A stretch of DNA of 64,000 nt from Hedera helix (taxonomy: Eukaryota; Streptophyta; Magnoliopsida; Apiales; Araliaceae), in the NCBI GenBank assembly GCA_947179155.2, contig OX359266.1, positions 12,149,098 to 12,213,097 on the forward strand, written 5' to 3'. Under the pieces are notes generated by a model, which did no database searches, was not told where the DNA came from, and saw nothing but the letters and a program-made list of their open reading frames with translations. This document shows positions 49,034-60,447 of this stretch, one piece after another. The translations under genes and the position numbers were made by a program. Within the stretch, counting starts at the first letter, position 1. Every line of letters begins with the position of its first letter.

Positions 49034-51261
49034 TTCTCTCCTTTACAAGAATTTCGTCCTCGAAATTACAAATTTAAAATTACTCAAAAAGATTCAGATA
49101 GTTATTCCTCATCTTTTCTTCAAGTTCCCACGTAGCTTCCTCACCTTTGTGGTTCCTCCAAAGTACTTTGACCAAATGTATAACCTTATTTCGTAATTTT
49201 TTCTCTTTCCTATCTAATATCTTGAAAGAAATGTTTTCATATTATAAGTCTTTCTTAACTTGTATTGACTCATAGGATATGACGTGATTGTAATTAGGCT
49301 TGTATGGCTATAATACTGACACGTGAAACACATTATGAATATGCTCAAGTTCAGGAGGTAAAACTACCTTGTACACCACTTCACCCACTCTCTTTAATAT
49401 TTCAAATGGTCCTATGAACCTCAGACACAGTTTTCCCTTCTTCCCAAATCTGATCTTCCCTTTCCAAGGAGATACTTTCATAAACACAAAATTTTCTACT
49501 TCAAAATCTCTCTTATGTCGATGTAGGTCTGCATATTTCTTTTGACGGTCCTGAGCTGCTACTAGCCGAGCTCTTATTAGTCTAATGATTTCTACAGTAT
49601 GTTGAACCAATGTCGGTCCCAACAGTCGATGTTCTCTTACCTCATCCCAATATAGAGGTGTTCTACATTTTCTCCCAGATAAAGCTTCATAAGACGGCAT
49701 GCCTATGCTCGCATGATAACTATTATTATATGCAAACTCAACTAAAGGTAGATGATCCTCCCAATTGCCCTTGAAATCCATCACACATGCTCTGAGCACA
49801 TCTTCTAATGTCTGAATTGTTCTCTCATTTTGCTCACCAGTCTGTGGACGATACGTTGTACTTATTCTTAACTGCGTCCCCATTCTTTTCTAAAGACTCC
49901 TCCAGAATTTTGATGTGAACCGTGGATCTCTGTCTGACACAATTGATACCAACACTCCATGTCTTGAAACTATCTCTTTAATATATAGCTTGGTCAACTG
50001 ATCCAAACTGAACATAATCTCGATCGACAAAAAGTGCGCGGACTTTGTTAGTCGATCTACAATCACCCATATCGTGTCGTATCCATTCTGTGTTGATGGA
50101 AGTCCTACCATAAAATCCATCATGATATGTTCCCATTTTCATCCAAGAATCTCTAACGGCTGTAATAAACCGCTTGGTCTCTGATGTTTTGCCTTTACCC
50201 TCTGACAAGTTAGGCATCGACTAACGCATTCTGCAACCTCCCTTTTCATATTTGGCCACCAAAAATATTGACATAGATCTTGATACATCTTTGTACTACC
50301 AGAATGTATCGAGTATCTCGTATTGTGGGCCTCTTGCAAAATCTCCTCTCGTAATTCAGGCACTAACGGTTCCCAAACACGACTTTCAAACCTTAGTAAT
50401 CCTTTGCTATCCACCTTGAACTTGACCTCATCCTCATCGGTTATTCTCTTCCTTATTCTGTCACATTCTTCATCTTTGTCTTGAGCCTCTTTCACCTTGT
50501 CTAATAAGGTTAGGCTCGCTTCCATCCCTATTGACTCATTTGGAATTTTCACCTCCAACTCCATTTGAGTCATTTTTTTTTACTAGTTCTTCTTGATCTA
50601 TCAATACAAACAACTTCTTTATGCTCTTCCTGCTTAGAGTATCTGCTACTACGTTGGCTTTGTCGGGATGATATAGAATCTCACAATCATAATCCTTGAT
50701 CAATTTTAACCATCTCCTCTGCCTCATGCTCAACTCATTCTATATGAAAATATACTTCAGACTTTTATGATCTGTGAATATCTCACATTTTTTCCCATAT
50801 AAATAATGCCTCCAAATTTTGAGGGCAAACACTATCCCTGCCAACTTCAAGTTGTGGGTAGAGTATCTTTTCTCATAATCTTTTAATTGCCTTGATGCAT
50901 ACGCAATGCCCTTATCGTTCTGCATAAGCACACAACCTAGTCCCTTGTGTGATGCATCACTATAGACCGTAAAACCTCTCGTGTCGTCTGGTAAAGTTAA
51001 CACAGGTGCTTCACTAAGTCTCTTCTTTAACTTCTCCGTCCATACATATTTCACTGTCTTCCTTGCCAAATTTGACAACGGCATTGCTATCTTCGATTTT
51101 TTTTTTATAAATCTTCGATAATAACCTGCTAGTCCTAAGAAACTCCACGTCTTTAGATTCCACGGCGTCTTGCACCGTCATGTTGAAAGTTCGTGCTGTC
51201 GGCTTGTTTTATTGCACTGGCCCTCAAATGGTAAGTTTACTGTTGTTTCCCTTATATCCAC
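49034..51261 (-). pseudogene. gypsy gag-pol of element B2, internally deleted
   Basis: The polypurine tract AAAGGAGAGAA abuts the LTR. Integrase is well kept but split: the C-terminal part with QNERTIQTLE (49308-49883), the core with MDFMVGLP and SDRDPRF (49890-50123), and the zinc-binding part with CLTCQRVKAKHQ (50139-50573). RNase H (50740-51084) has YSDAS and TDHKSLKY, with a TAG between it and ADTLSRKS. Single stops or shifts separate these blocks. Near 51100-51150 the RT and protease are deleted, and a short gag/protease junction piece (51150-51261) follows. Confidence 0.85.
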
Positions 51262-51327
51262 TGTGATGCCCCTAAATCCGGGTCCCTTGAATCTCATGTT
51301 CAGTGCTTACGATTCACTACTTATATC
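51262..51327 (-). repeat. Tip of the 5' LTR of element B2
   Basis: TGTGATGCCCCTAAATCCGG matches the LTR terminus of elements A and B1. Only about 65 bases remain, followed directly by pol sequence of another copy. No primer-binding site separates it from gag. Confidence 0.6.
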
Positions 51328-52046
51328 TACTGACACATTCTGCAACCTTCCTTTTTATATTTGGCCACCAAAAATGCTGACTTAGATCTTGATACATCTT
51401 TGTACTACTCGGATGTATCGAGTATCTCGTACTGTGAACCTCTTGCAAAATCTCCTATCGTAATTCAGGCACTAACGGTACCCAAACACGATTTTCCAAC
51501 CATAGCAATCATTTGCTATCTACCTTGAACTTGACATCCTCCCCATCGGTCATCCTCTTTCTTATTCTGTCATATTCTTCATCTTCGTCTTGAGTCTCTT
51601 TCACCTTATCTAACAAGGTTGGGCTCGCTTCCATCCCTAATGACTCCTTTAGATTTTTCACCTCCAACTCCATTCGAGCCATTTCTTTTACAAGTTCTTC
51701 TTGGTCTGTCAATACAAATAACTATTCTCTGCTCTTTCTGCTTAGAGCATCTGCCACCACGTTGGCTTTTTCGGGATAATACAAAATCTTACAATCATAA
51801 TCCTTGATCAATTCTAACCATCTCCTCTACCTCATGTTCAACTCCTTCTGTGTGAAAATATACTTCAGACTTTTATGATCTATGAATATCTCACATTTTT
51901 CTCCATATAAATAATGCCTCCAAATTTTAAGGTCAAACACTACCGCTGCCAACTCCAAGTCATGGGTAGGGTATCCCTTCTCATAATATTTTAATTGCCT
52001 TAATGCATATAGTCCCTTGTGTGATGTATCACTATAGACCGTAAAA
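51328..52046 (-). pseudogene. pol fragment of a third B-type gypsy copy (B3)
   Basis: Covers the integrase zinc region to RNase H, parallel to 50225-50950: the GLLRF-to-KRMTDGEDVKFKV stretch near 51509-51560 and the DHKSLKY region near 51870. Many stops. It ends at GACCGTAAAA, where the Athila-like LTR is inserted. Confidence 0.8.
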
Positions 52047-53269
52047 TGATAAGTATGTTTTTATATCTATTTATTATGTATTTTATGCTTAAGTATTTTT
52101 AGTGTTTTACGTAATTTATTTAATTTAATGCATTATTATTATTTTTATATTATTTTTATTTATTTTTAATTAATTTATATTTTATTTTGTAGGAAAATTG
52201 GAGCTAATGGCAGTTTGAATTTTGTTTCTGCGAGGCGTTCCAACAGCAGATAAATTAAAAGATAATTTAGGAATCCAATTGCAATTTAGAATAGGAAAAT
52301 AAACAAGAATTTTATATTTATTTTATTTGTATTTTAAATCCTATTAGGCTTAGGAAAGTGTAATTTTTATAAGGGTTAGGAGAAATATGTAGCCTGTAAA
52401 TAGATGGTTTGAGACACAATTGGAGATATAACTTTTGCTAGAAAAAATCTCTCTTTTATTCTTTGGTATTTTTTTATGGCTATGTGTAGCTTAATTATTT
52501 TTCTTTGTTTTAGTGATTGAAGCCATCAAGATTTATACACTGTGAGATCTAATTTATTTTAATTGTTCAATTTATATTTTGAGTATTGGATATTTTTCTG
52601 TGTTTAATTTTATGATTAATTCGTTTGATTATTAGGATGCATACTAGTTTATTATTCGTTAAAATCTACTGCTAAATTAAATATCAAATTCGTAATTGTT
52701 TGGTCACTTTAATTTGCGAAGCAACTAAAATTGATAATTACTTTGCAGATCAAAAGATTGTTATATCTTATGAAGAATATTCATCTAAATTAAACGCAGA
52801 CGCTTGGATTGTGTTGTTTAGTTCAACGATCTCTCTAATTCTTAAAGCTTCTACTAAGTTAAATCTTTAGCGCTTGTTTTAGGTTATTTAGCAGTAAGGG
52901 TCATTTAGGTTGTTTGTTTCTACTTAACTAAAATTAAGGAGAGATAGAAAATTTATTCGAATGTGAGTAATTATTTCACGTTGAATATTTAAAATATGAA
53001 TTGATTTATTCTTGCATCAGTAATCAGTTGTCAATTCTTGATGGTGGATGTTGACTTAAACCAAGACCTTTTCTTCTCATTAAATTACTTGCATAATTAT
53101 TTTAGTTAATTTTATTTAAATTATTTCTTTAATTAAAACTCCCCCAATTTTGGTTTAGGAAAACATAAAATTAAATTAATCATTCTCCGTGGGATCGACT
53201 CTTACTTGCACTACTACATTAATATTTTTCCAAAGTAAGATTTTATTTTTGGGTTCTTGCGACATCACA
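52047..53269 (+). repeat. 5' LTR of an Athila-like gypsy element
   Basis: A 1223-bp LTR starts TGATAAGTATG and ends GCGACATCACA, followed by a tRNA-Asp-type primer site. The insertion point inside B3 RNase H is exact when compared with B1 (ATAGACCGTAAAACC at 2996-3009). Confidence 0.85.
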
Positions 53270-53277
53270 CCAAATTT

Positions 53278-53295
53278 TGGCGCCGTTGCCGGGGA
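53278..53295 (+). other. Primer-binding site, tRNA-Asp type
   Basis: TGGCGCCGTTGCCGGGGA is complementary to the 3' end of plant tRNA-Asp. It lies eight bases after the LTR end and is typical of Athila and related gypsy elements. Confidence 0.85.
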
Positions 53296-53493
53296 CTGAT
53301 TCTAATTTAATTTTGTGTTTTTGTATACTTTATTTCAAATTAATAATTTTTCTTAGACTTTATTTTTTCTACTTTTTCATCGTTTAATTGAGTTGTGTAG
53401 GTAAGAAAGGAAGTCATAGCTGATTATGTTAATGAGGTAACTATTTTTTCTCTTAAGTAACAAATTGATAGTCTAACTTCTCTTGTTTATCAA

Positions 53494-54309
53494 ATGGTTG
53501 AAGGTAATGCGCAATCGATAGAAGCTTGTAGGATTTGTGCGGTGATAGGACATTTAACTGATATGTGCCCAATTATTCGAGAGCAGTCCTATGAACAAGT
53601 CAATGTAACAAGTGATCTTTCTGGTCAACCGCAAAGAAGATATAATCCATATTCATACACGTATAATTCAGGATGGAGGGATCATCCTAATTTTGGCTAT
53701 AAGAATCCACAAATGAATCTGCCCGCAAATCAGAATTTTCCAAGTTATCAGCAAGACATGCAGCCATATTCCCAACAACAACAAGACCAATTATCTAATT
53801 CTGATATGTCTTTAGAGGATATGATTAAACAACTTACTGCTAACACTTTACAATCACAACATGGCCAATCATTTAATTCTGATATGTCTTTAGAGGATAT
53901 GCTTAAATTACTTGAAACTAATAATTTACAATTTCATCAGGAAACGAAGACAAGAATCCAGAATTTAAATACACAGATGGGACAAATGGCAATCGCACTT
54001 AGTCAATTGCAGGAACAAGATTCTGAAAAATTATCTTCTCAAACGGTGGATAATCCAACGGAGAATACACGTGCACAAGTGTTAAAAAGTGGTAACGATG
54101 TAGAAGATCCAGTAAAGACAGTCCTTCCATCACCGAAGCAAGAGAAAGCAAACAATATCAATGAAGCGGACAATGTTAATGTAGACAATGATGTTCTTTT
54201 TGATGATGACATGCCTAAGGTGGAGGAAATTTTTAAGGAAATAAACAAAAAAAAAATTAGAGATTGCAATTACCAACAATTTGGAGTTAGAGGAAGAAGA
54301 AGAAATTAA
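53494..54309 (+). pseudogene. Athila-like gag, N-terminus missing, cut by element A
   Basis: The 271-codon frame has a zinc-knuckle-like CRICAVIGHLTDMCP at residues 12-26. It is followed by PPQRRYNPYSYTYNSGWRDHPNFGYKN, trimmed here to its key parts NPYS, TYN.GW and HPNF, which are characteristic of Athila/Tat gag. A Gln-rich part has two copies of FNSDMSLEDM (about residues 101-136), then a coiled coil. The large capsid domain expected between the primer site and the knuckle is absent; only 200 bases separate them. Past 54309 a +1 frame continues as an acidic tail until element A interrupts it at 54338. Non-functional as it stands. Confidence 0.75.
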
Positions 54310-55693
54310 GTTGGAACAATATTTGAAGGAGGCTAAATGTGACGCCCCCAAATCTAGGCCCACACAGCCCAAACTTGAGTCGTCAAAAGACTACAATAAA
54401 ATTATTACAATGAAATACAACGTACAACAATACAGTGGATAATACAACACAACTAAGTCTTCATTATTATTGTCACACTATTTTATAACACGTGAAGACT
54501 ATGATAGCTATCCCCGCACTCTCACTCCATTCCCCGGCTAGACCCCGTTACGTTCTCATCTCCTGTTGAAAAACAATGGAACGAAAAGAAAGGGTGAGCT
54601 CAAATAGCCCAGTAAGAAATATCATGACTAAGATAATGACGAATAATTTATCATTAGCCTTCAACAGTTGAGTTCTTGATAGAATACAATAGACTACAAG
54701 GTTTATATCAAAAACTGCAGTTAAATTCTTAAACAACGTTCAGATCAATAATAGCAGCGGAATGAGCAATCTATTAGAAGAATAATGCAGACTATAATGT
54801 CCACTCGCTTCTCTTTTTAGTAAAAATATCATCAACTTTTATCATCTGAAATACCATTAGTCAAGATAATACAACTTCACAGTTCCTGGTCATAATCATG
54901 CAGATCAACAGTTCGTCTCTGCACTACGGGCCAAAGACATTCAATATAACACCAATGGTCATGATTATACCAGATTCAGCCTTTGGTCATAATCATACCA
55001 ACCAACAGTTCATCTTTGCACTACGGGCCAAAGAGAACATTCACCACGTGTCATAAAAGACACCGAACAGATGTATCGCCTTTAACCTAGTATATCGCCT
55101 TTAACCTATCATCTGTTCAACAATTATATCACATCTGTGCCCCCGGCCACAGATATTCACAACAGCTTGATTCTTGATGATTAGTACAAATAATAGTGAT
55201 ACAATTGATGAACAGAAGAAACATGATAAACAATAAGTATCGGAAGTTTACTTTGTGCAGATTCAAATAATGTCCAAATTGCCAACATGATGTGGAGTGA
55301 AATTTAAAAATGATATTCAAGATCCACAGTTCAGAATAACGATTACAGTTCAATAGAAATGTTCAGAAAATAGGAAGGTTCAGTTGAACTAATGAAATTC
55401 AACTATTATGGAACATATAATATTTTCAGGAATTATAGAAGCAATAGTTCCATAATAAGTTTCGATTTAGGTGTATGGAAGAAAATAATATCCCTTACCG
55501 TAGCAGGTTTGATTAACAAAAGGTGAAGGGAATTAATATCCCTTACCATAGTAAGTTTGAATAATGGAAGATGAAAAAGATGGTATCCCTTATGAGTATA
55601 AAGGAAAATGATATCACTTACGAATATGGAATAAAAGTGTCATGTGATAATTCGTGTAGACAAATTATTTCCACACGAGACAAATAACAAGGG

Positions 55694-56030
55694 TTATTCA
55701 CCAACAGGCGATAATCCGCACCGTAAGGTTATTCCCATCAATTTGAATACGAATAGTTATTCACCAAACAGGCGTAATCCGCACCGTAAGGTTATTCCCA
55801 CAATTTAATAGAATTTGAACACGAAGAGTTATTCACCAAACAGGCGTAATCCGCACCGTAAGGTTATTCCCACAATTTAATAGAATTTGAACACGAAGAG
55901 TTATTCACCAAACAGGCGATAATCCGCACCGTAAGGTTATTCTCAAAGATTAATAAGGAATGAATACAAAAGGTTATTCACCAACAGGCGGTAAACCGCG
56001 CCGTAAGGTTATTCCCACAATTTAATACAT
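55694..56030. repeat. Five ~72-bp tandem repeats in the 3' LTR of element A
   Basis: The block TTATTCACCAAACAGGCG..AATCCGCACCGTAAGG starts at 55694, 55757, 55829, 55901 and 55974 (spacings 63, 72, 72, 73). The same five units occur at 62613-62949 in the other LTR. The related fold-back arm at 28177-30262 has none. Confidence 0.92.
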
Positions 56031-56794
56031 GGAAATAAATGGCACAAGAAAGAAACGATATTATTTTCGAGAATCAAAGAATGATAATCCCTTCAAGTAA
56101 GAAAGAAAATAATATCCATTTATGATGATGAAAAGAGTGATACCCCTTACCGTAGTAAGTTAGAATATGAAAGAAGATAATATTCCTTACCGCAATAAAT
56201 TTAAGAGTGTGAAAAGAATGATATTCCTTACCTTAACACGTGACTGGATATTGTTTTAAATGAGGTTGATCAACCTATATATTTATAATATAAATTAGTA
56301 ATTACCACATATAAATTTCAAAGTGTATAATAACTCGTATATTATGAACTATCAAAATTATATATATTTAACATAATTTTTGTAGTATAATATAACAACT
56401 TTCAAATAGTTTTTAAAATAATATTTCAAAATAAATCTTCTAAAGAAAGCTTTTAAAAATGAATCTTCTAATAGAAGAGTCTTCTAAAGGAAGTTTTGTG
56501 AATACCGCGAAATATATGAATTTATGAAATTACTACTCTTTAATAAAAGACTTACTTGAAAAATTTCTGCACTCCTTTTGGCTTTCAAACTCTCAAAATA
56601 ACCTTACTATTCTCAGAGAAAACTCATAAAATTCTTATAGAAAATTTTTATGTTTTAGGTGTGATTTTTCTATTCAGCTGAACAAGCTATTTATAGGGGA
56701 AAATGGGGTACTATGCGTGGTAGGTGGGCACTGTGCATTTGGTAGGTGAGAGAGGCTGCGCAAACGTTTTTTTTTAAAAAATTTTCAATACTTG

Positions 56795-56955
56795 CACAGT
56801 AACTTTGCACAGTAACTTTAAAATTTTCAAAAAGTGAACAGTAATGAACAGTAACTTTTGTCAGCCGATGAATAGTGATTTCCGGGAGTGAACAGTGACT
56901 CCGGAGTAACTTTTCCGATGTGAACAGTAACTTCCGTCAGTGAATAGTAACTTTT
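56795..56955. repeat. Short GTGAACAGTAAC repeat array in the LTR upstream region
   Basis: About ten variants of (T)GAACAGTAACTTT / GAATAGTGA / GCACAGTAACTTT occur in 160 bases, just upstream of the LTR TATA box in element orientation. One 13-bp unit is duplicated here relative to 63714-63861. Possibly promoter motifs. Confidence 0.75.
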
Positions 56956-57724
56956 GAAAAATAATAATATTTATTTTATTTTATTTTATTTTATTTATTC
57001 TACCTGTGGATCCAACATATAAAATAATGCTACAACAATGATAACAATAATGTAATAAACATGTTACAGATTATTATTAATTTAAATAATATAAATTACT
57101 GTGTATTTGCTACTGTGACAATTATTTGGTTCAATAATTTTAAAATACAACGCACCAGCAATTATTGACTCAATGATATAAAATGCAGTGTAATGACAAT
57201 TATTAAATCAATAATGCAAAATACTGTGTAGCAACAATTATTGAATTGATAACATAAAATATTATACAACAACAATTATTGATGAAATGATGTGCAACAG
57301 TTAGGGTGTCAATTTCAGATCAATAATATAAGACACTGTGCAATACCGTGTGCTACTGTAGAGTACCGCATGCTACAGTAAAATACCATAAATTACCGTA
57401 TGCTACTATTCTTTTATCACTGGTATTTTTAACAGTTAACACCGTTGACTATTTTTATTTAAAAAGGTTACTTCTGTCGTTTTCTATATCCGACAAATAT
57501 TCCGTTGTGGGGTCCACAAATAATTTGTTATTTCGGCGCCGTCGTACGGCACGAATATTCCCCGACCAAACGAATATTCCCCGACAAAACGAATATTGTC
57601 CGACAAAATAAAATTTGCACATAACATCCTTAACTTTTAATTTTATCGATTTAACCACTTACTGTTTCATGAAAAAAAATATATGAAGAAAAATTAAATT
57701 TTATATTTCATAAAATTCGGGGTC

Positions 57725-59551
57725 TTACAACCTCCCCTCCTTATGAAATTTCGTCCCCGAAATTGACGTACCTGGCATTTCGAAGAGGTATGGATACCTA
57801 GACTTCATCTCAGATTCTAGCTCCCAGGTCATTTCCTCAATATCTTGGTTCCTCCATAAAACCTTAACTTGAGGTATAACCTTTGAGCGTAAGATCTGCT
57901 CCTTCTTATCTAGGATCTTAACAGGTACTTCCTCATACGTTAAATCTTCTGCTATAACGTCTGGTTCTAACTCAATGACGTGGTTTGGGTCCTTCACATA
58001 TTTACGTAACATAGATATGTGAAAAACGTTATGGATGCGAGACATACTTGGTGGTAAGGCTAGTCTGTAAGCTACAGTTCCCACCCGATCGAGGATTTCA
58101 AATGGGCCAATAAATCGAGGGTTGAGTTTTCCTCTCTTTCCGAATCTCGTAACCCCTTTCCATGGAGAAATACGTAAGAATACATGATCTCCGACGTTGA
58201 ATCTCTCATCTCTCCGATGAAGATCGGCATAACTCTTTTGTCGTTCTTGTGCTGTCTGTATTCGTTGTCGGATCATTTGGATCTTTTCGGTCGTTAAGCG
58301 TACCAACTCGGGTCCCAACAGTTTTGCTTCTCCTACCTCATTCCAACATATTGGAGAGCGACACTTCCTTCCATACAAAGCCTCGAATGGAGCCATGCCT
58401 ATGCTTGCTTGGTAACTGTTGTTGTAAGAAAATTCCACCAATGACAAGTACTTATCCCAACTTCCTTTGAAGTCTAATACACAAAGTCTCAAAAGATCTT
58501 CGAGGGTCTGGATCGTCCTTTCCGATTGTCCGTCCGTTTGAGGATGGTATGCAGAACTAAAACGTAGTTCAGTGCCCATAGCTTTTTGTAGACTGATCCA
58601 AAAGCGTGAAGTGAATCTAGGATCTCGATCAGAAACTATGGAAACTGGCATGCCATGCAATCTCACGATCTCATTTATGTACATACCGGCAAGACGTTCA
58701 AGTGAAAAGTTTTCTCGTATAGGCAAGAAATGAGCGGATTTGGTCAATCTATCTACGATGACCCAAATTGCATCTAAGCCTTGAGAAACTTTGGGAAGAC
58801 CCGTCACGAAATCCATATTGATGTGTTCCCACTTCCATTCGGGAACCTCAAGTGGTTGTAAAGGACCCTTAGGTACTTGATGCTCTGCCTTGACACGTTG
58901 ACAAGTTAAGCACCTTGAGATAAACTCTGCAATCTCCCTTTTTATATTGTTCCACCAAAATGTATGTCGAAGATCTCGATACATCTTGGTACCTCCAGGG
59001 TGGATTGCAAATGGCGTGTTGTGTGCCTCCATCATGATTTTATGCTTTAATTCAGGATCGTTAGGAACACAGAGTCGAGAGTTAACTCGAAGTATTCCTT
59101 TCTCGTCAATTCTTGCTTCGGGAATGACACCTTCTTGTACTTTCTTCATCATGTTCATCAGTTCCGGATCGGTAGTTTGCGCAGCTTTAATTTTATCGAT
59201 TAAAGCCGGTTCTACTCGCACGTGAGCAATCTTCGAGTGGGTCCCTGGTGTCTTTAGCTCTATCTCCATCTTTTGCAAGTCGTACAAAATACGCTTTTGT
59301 GTTGTCAGCAGTGCACTTGTACTCGCATAAGATTTTCTGCTCAAAGCGTCAGCTACAATGTTCGCCTTTCCCGGGTGATACTGGATTGTGTGGTCGTAAT
59401 CCTTCAACAGCTCAAGCCAACGTCGTTGTCGCATGTTGAGTTCCTTTTGGGTGAAGAAATACTTGAGACTTTTATGATCCGTATAGATATCCACTTTTTC
59501 TCCGTACAAATAGTGTCTCCAGATCTTCAACGCGAAAACGACTGCTGCCAA
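57725..59551 (-). CDS. RNase H (part)-integrase polyprotein of element A, 608 codons
   Basis: This is the intact part of pol. Residues 1-74 are the RNase H C-terminal half (TDHKSLKY with D25; VADALSRKS with D68). The integrase zinc site is H177, H184, C214, C217. The integrase core has D247 (MDFVTGLP), D308 (SDRDPRF) and E344 (GQSERT), a proper D,D-35-E spacing. A GPFEILDRVG segment follows, then a chromodomain-like tail at about 562-590. The last codons run through the polypurine tract, and the stop codon is formed by the first bases of the LTR. The N-terminal half of RNase H lies upstream beyond a TAA at 59627-59629. The start chosen is only the first Met after that stop. All integrase catalytic residues are present. 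Confidence 0.9.
   Translation of the reverse strand: MAAVVFALKIWRHYLYGEKVDIYTDHKSLKYFFTQKELNMRQRRWLELLKDYDHTIQYHPGKANIVADALSRKSYASTSALLTTQKRILYDLQKMEIELKTPGTHSKIAHVRVEPALIDKIKAAQTTDPELMNMMKKVQEGVIPEARIDEKGILRVNSRLCVPNDPELKHKIMMEAHNTPFAIHPGGTKMYRDLRHTFWWNNIKREIAEFISRCLTCQRVKAEHQVPKGPLQPLEVPEWKWEHINMDFVTGLPKVSQGLDAIWVIVDRLTKSAHFLPIRENFSLERLAGMYINEIVRLHGMPVSIVSDRDPRFTSRFWISLQKAMGTELRFSSAYHPQTDGQSERTIQTLEDLLRLCVLDFKGSWDKYLSLVEFSYNNSYQASIGMAPFEALYGRKCRSPICWNEVGEAKLLGPELVRLTTEKIQMIRQRIQTAQERQKSYADLHRRDERFNVGDHVFLRISPWKGVTRFGKRGKLNPRFIGPFEILDRVGTVAYRLALPPSMSRIHNVFHISMLRKYVKDPNHVIELEPDVIAEDLTYEEVPVKILDKKEQILRSKVIPQVKVLWRNQDIEEMTWELESEMKSRYPYLFEMPGTSISGTKFHKEGRL
57730..57743 (-). other. Polypurine tract of element A
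   Basis: AAGGAGGGGAGGT on the minus strand immediately precedes the LTR start TGTAAGACC. It also encodes the last residues (KEGRL) of the pol frame. Confidence 0.85.
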
Positions 59552-60440
59552 CTCTAGATCATGAGTAGGATAATTTTTCTCATAATCTTTGAGTTGTCGA
59601 GAGGCATAAGCTATAACATTTCCATGTTACATAAGGACACAACCTAGACCTTTGCCTGAAGCATCGCTATATATGACGAATTCTCCTGATCCTGATGGAA
59701 TGGTCAGAACAGGAGCTGAAACAAGTCTCCTCTTGAGTTCTTGAAAACTCTTCTCGCATTCCTCGCTGGAATGATACCGATATCTAATAATCAAACTTTC
59801 ATCTCTTGGCGTTCTATGGGAGCCATTTGGTATTGAGCTTTGGAAAAGGGTTTAGTATCGGGTTCAAGATCGATACAGAATTCAATTTCTCGGTTTGGGG
59901 ATAAGCTAGGAAGTTCCTCAGGAAAAACGTCAGGAACTCATTAACAATAAGAATATCATTCAAGTTCGACGTGTTTTTGTTCAAATCAATGACATGTGCT
60001 AAAAAGGCTTGACATCCGTTTTTCAATAAACGAATGATTTTATGGCTAGAAATAATAGTTATAGATTTCAATGGTTTAGTTGCTTGAATTTGCATGACAG
60101 GTTGATTAGGAATATGAAAACTAATATTCTTATGAAAACAATCAATTTTAGCATGATGGGTAGTCAACCAATCAATTCCTAAAATCACATCAAATTCATG
60201 CATCTCCAAAGAAATAAGGTCAACAGGTAATGTGAGGTTGTTGATTTAAACTAGGCAAGATTTATAGATAGTAAATGTAATAGGTATTTCTCCCAATGAG
60301 ATTTCAACTGATAAGACAAGATTTAAGTTTTCAATAGGCAAATTTAAACGTTGAGTACATATAGGTGAGATAAAAGAGTGGATAGAGCCAATATCTAACA
60401 TGGCATAGACTTCTCGAGAATTGATGAATAGCTTACCGGT
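59552..60440 (-). pseudogene. Protease-to-RNase H remnant of element A with the RT core missing
   Basis: In element order: a retropepsin-like AMLDIGSIHSF (about 60390-60420; Thr after Asp is Ile), then DVILGIDWLTTHHAKIDC (60130-60200). A linker leads to EIEFCIDLEPDTKPFSKAQYQMAP (given as key parts EIEF, DLEP, YQMAP; 59820-59890), which normally precedes the RT domain. Only a few codons later (59765-59810) the sequence is already at ECEKSFQELKRRL, YSDASGKGLGCVLM of the RT connection and RNase H. The RT fingers and palm, including the catalytic YxDD, are therefore absent. One TAA (59627) replaces a Gln codon in RNase H, and the protease pieces are in shifted frames. Confidence 0.85.
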
Positions 60441-60447
60441 CATCACC

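Larger units (their letters stand above)
54338..57729 (-). repeat. 3' LTR of element A, complete (3392 bp)
   Basis: On the minus strand it starts TGTAAGACCCCGAATTTTATG and ends GGGGGCGTCACA. A TATA box CCCCTATAAATAGC lies at about 56685-56699 on the minus strand. It contains a 72-bp tandem array and a GAACAGTAAC array, listed separately. Confidence 0.92.

Noticed and set aside
55694..56030. Regular repeats with spacers, superficially CRISPR-like
   Set aside because: The units are contiguous ~72-bp tandem repeats inside an LTR with near-identical 'spacers', in a plant genome.
58249..59557. Plus-strand frames within element A pol
   Set aside because: They are antisense shadows of the 608-codon integrase frame.
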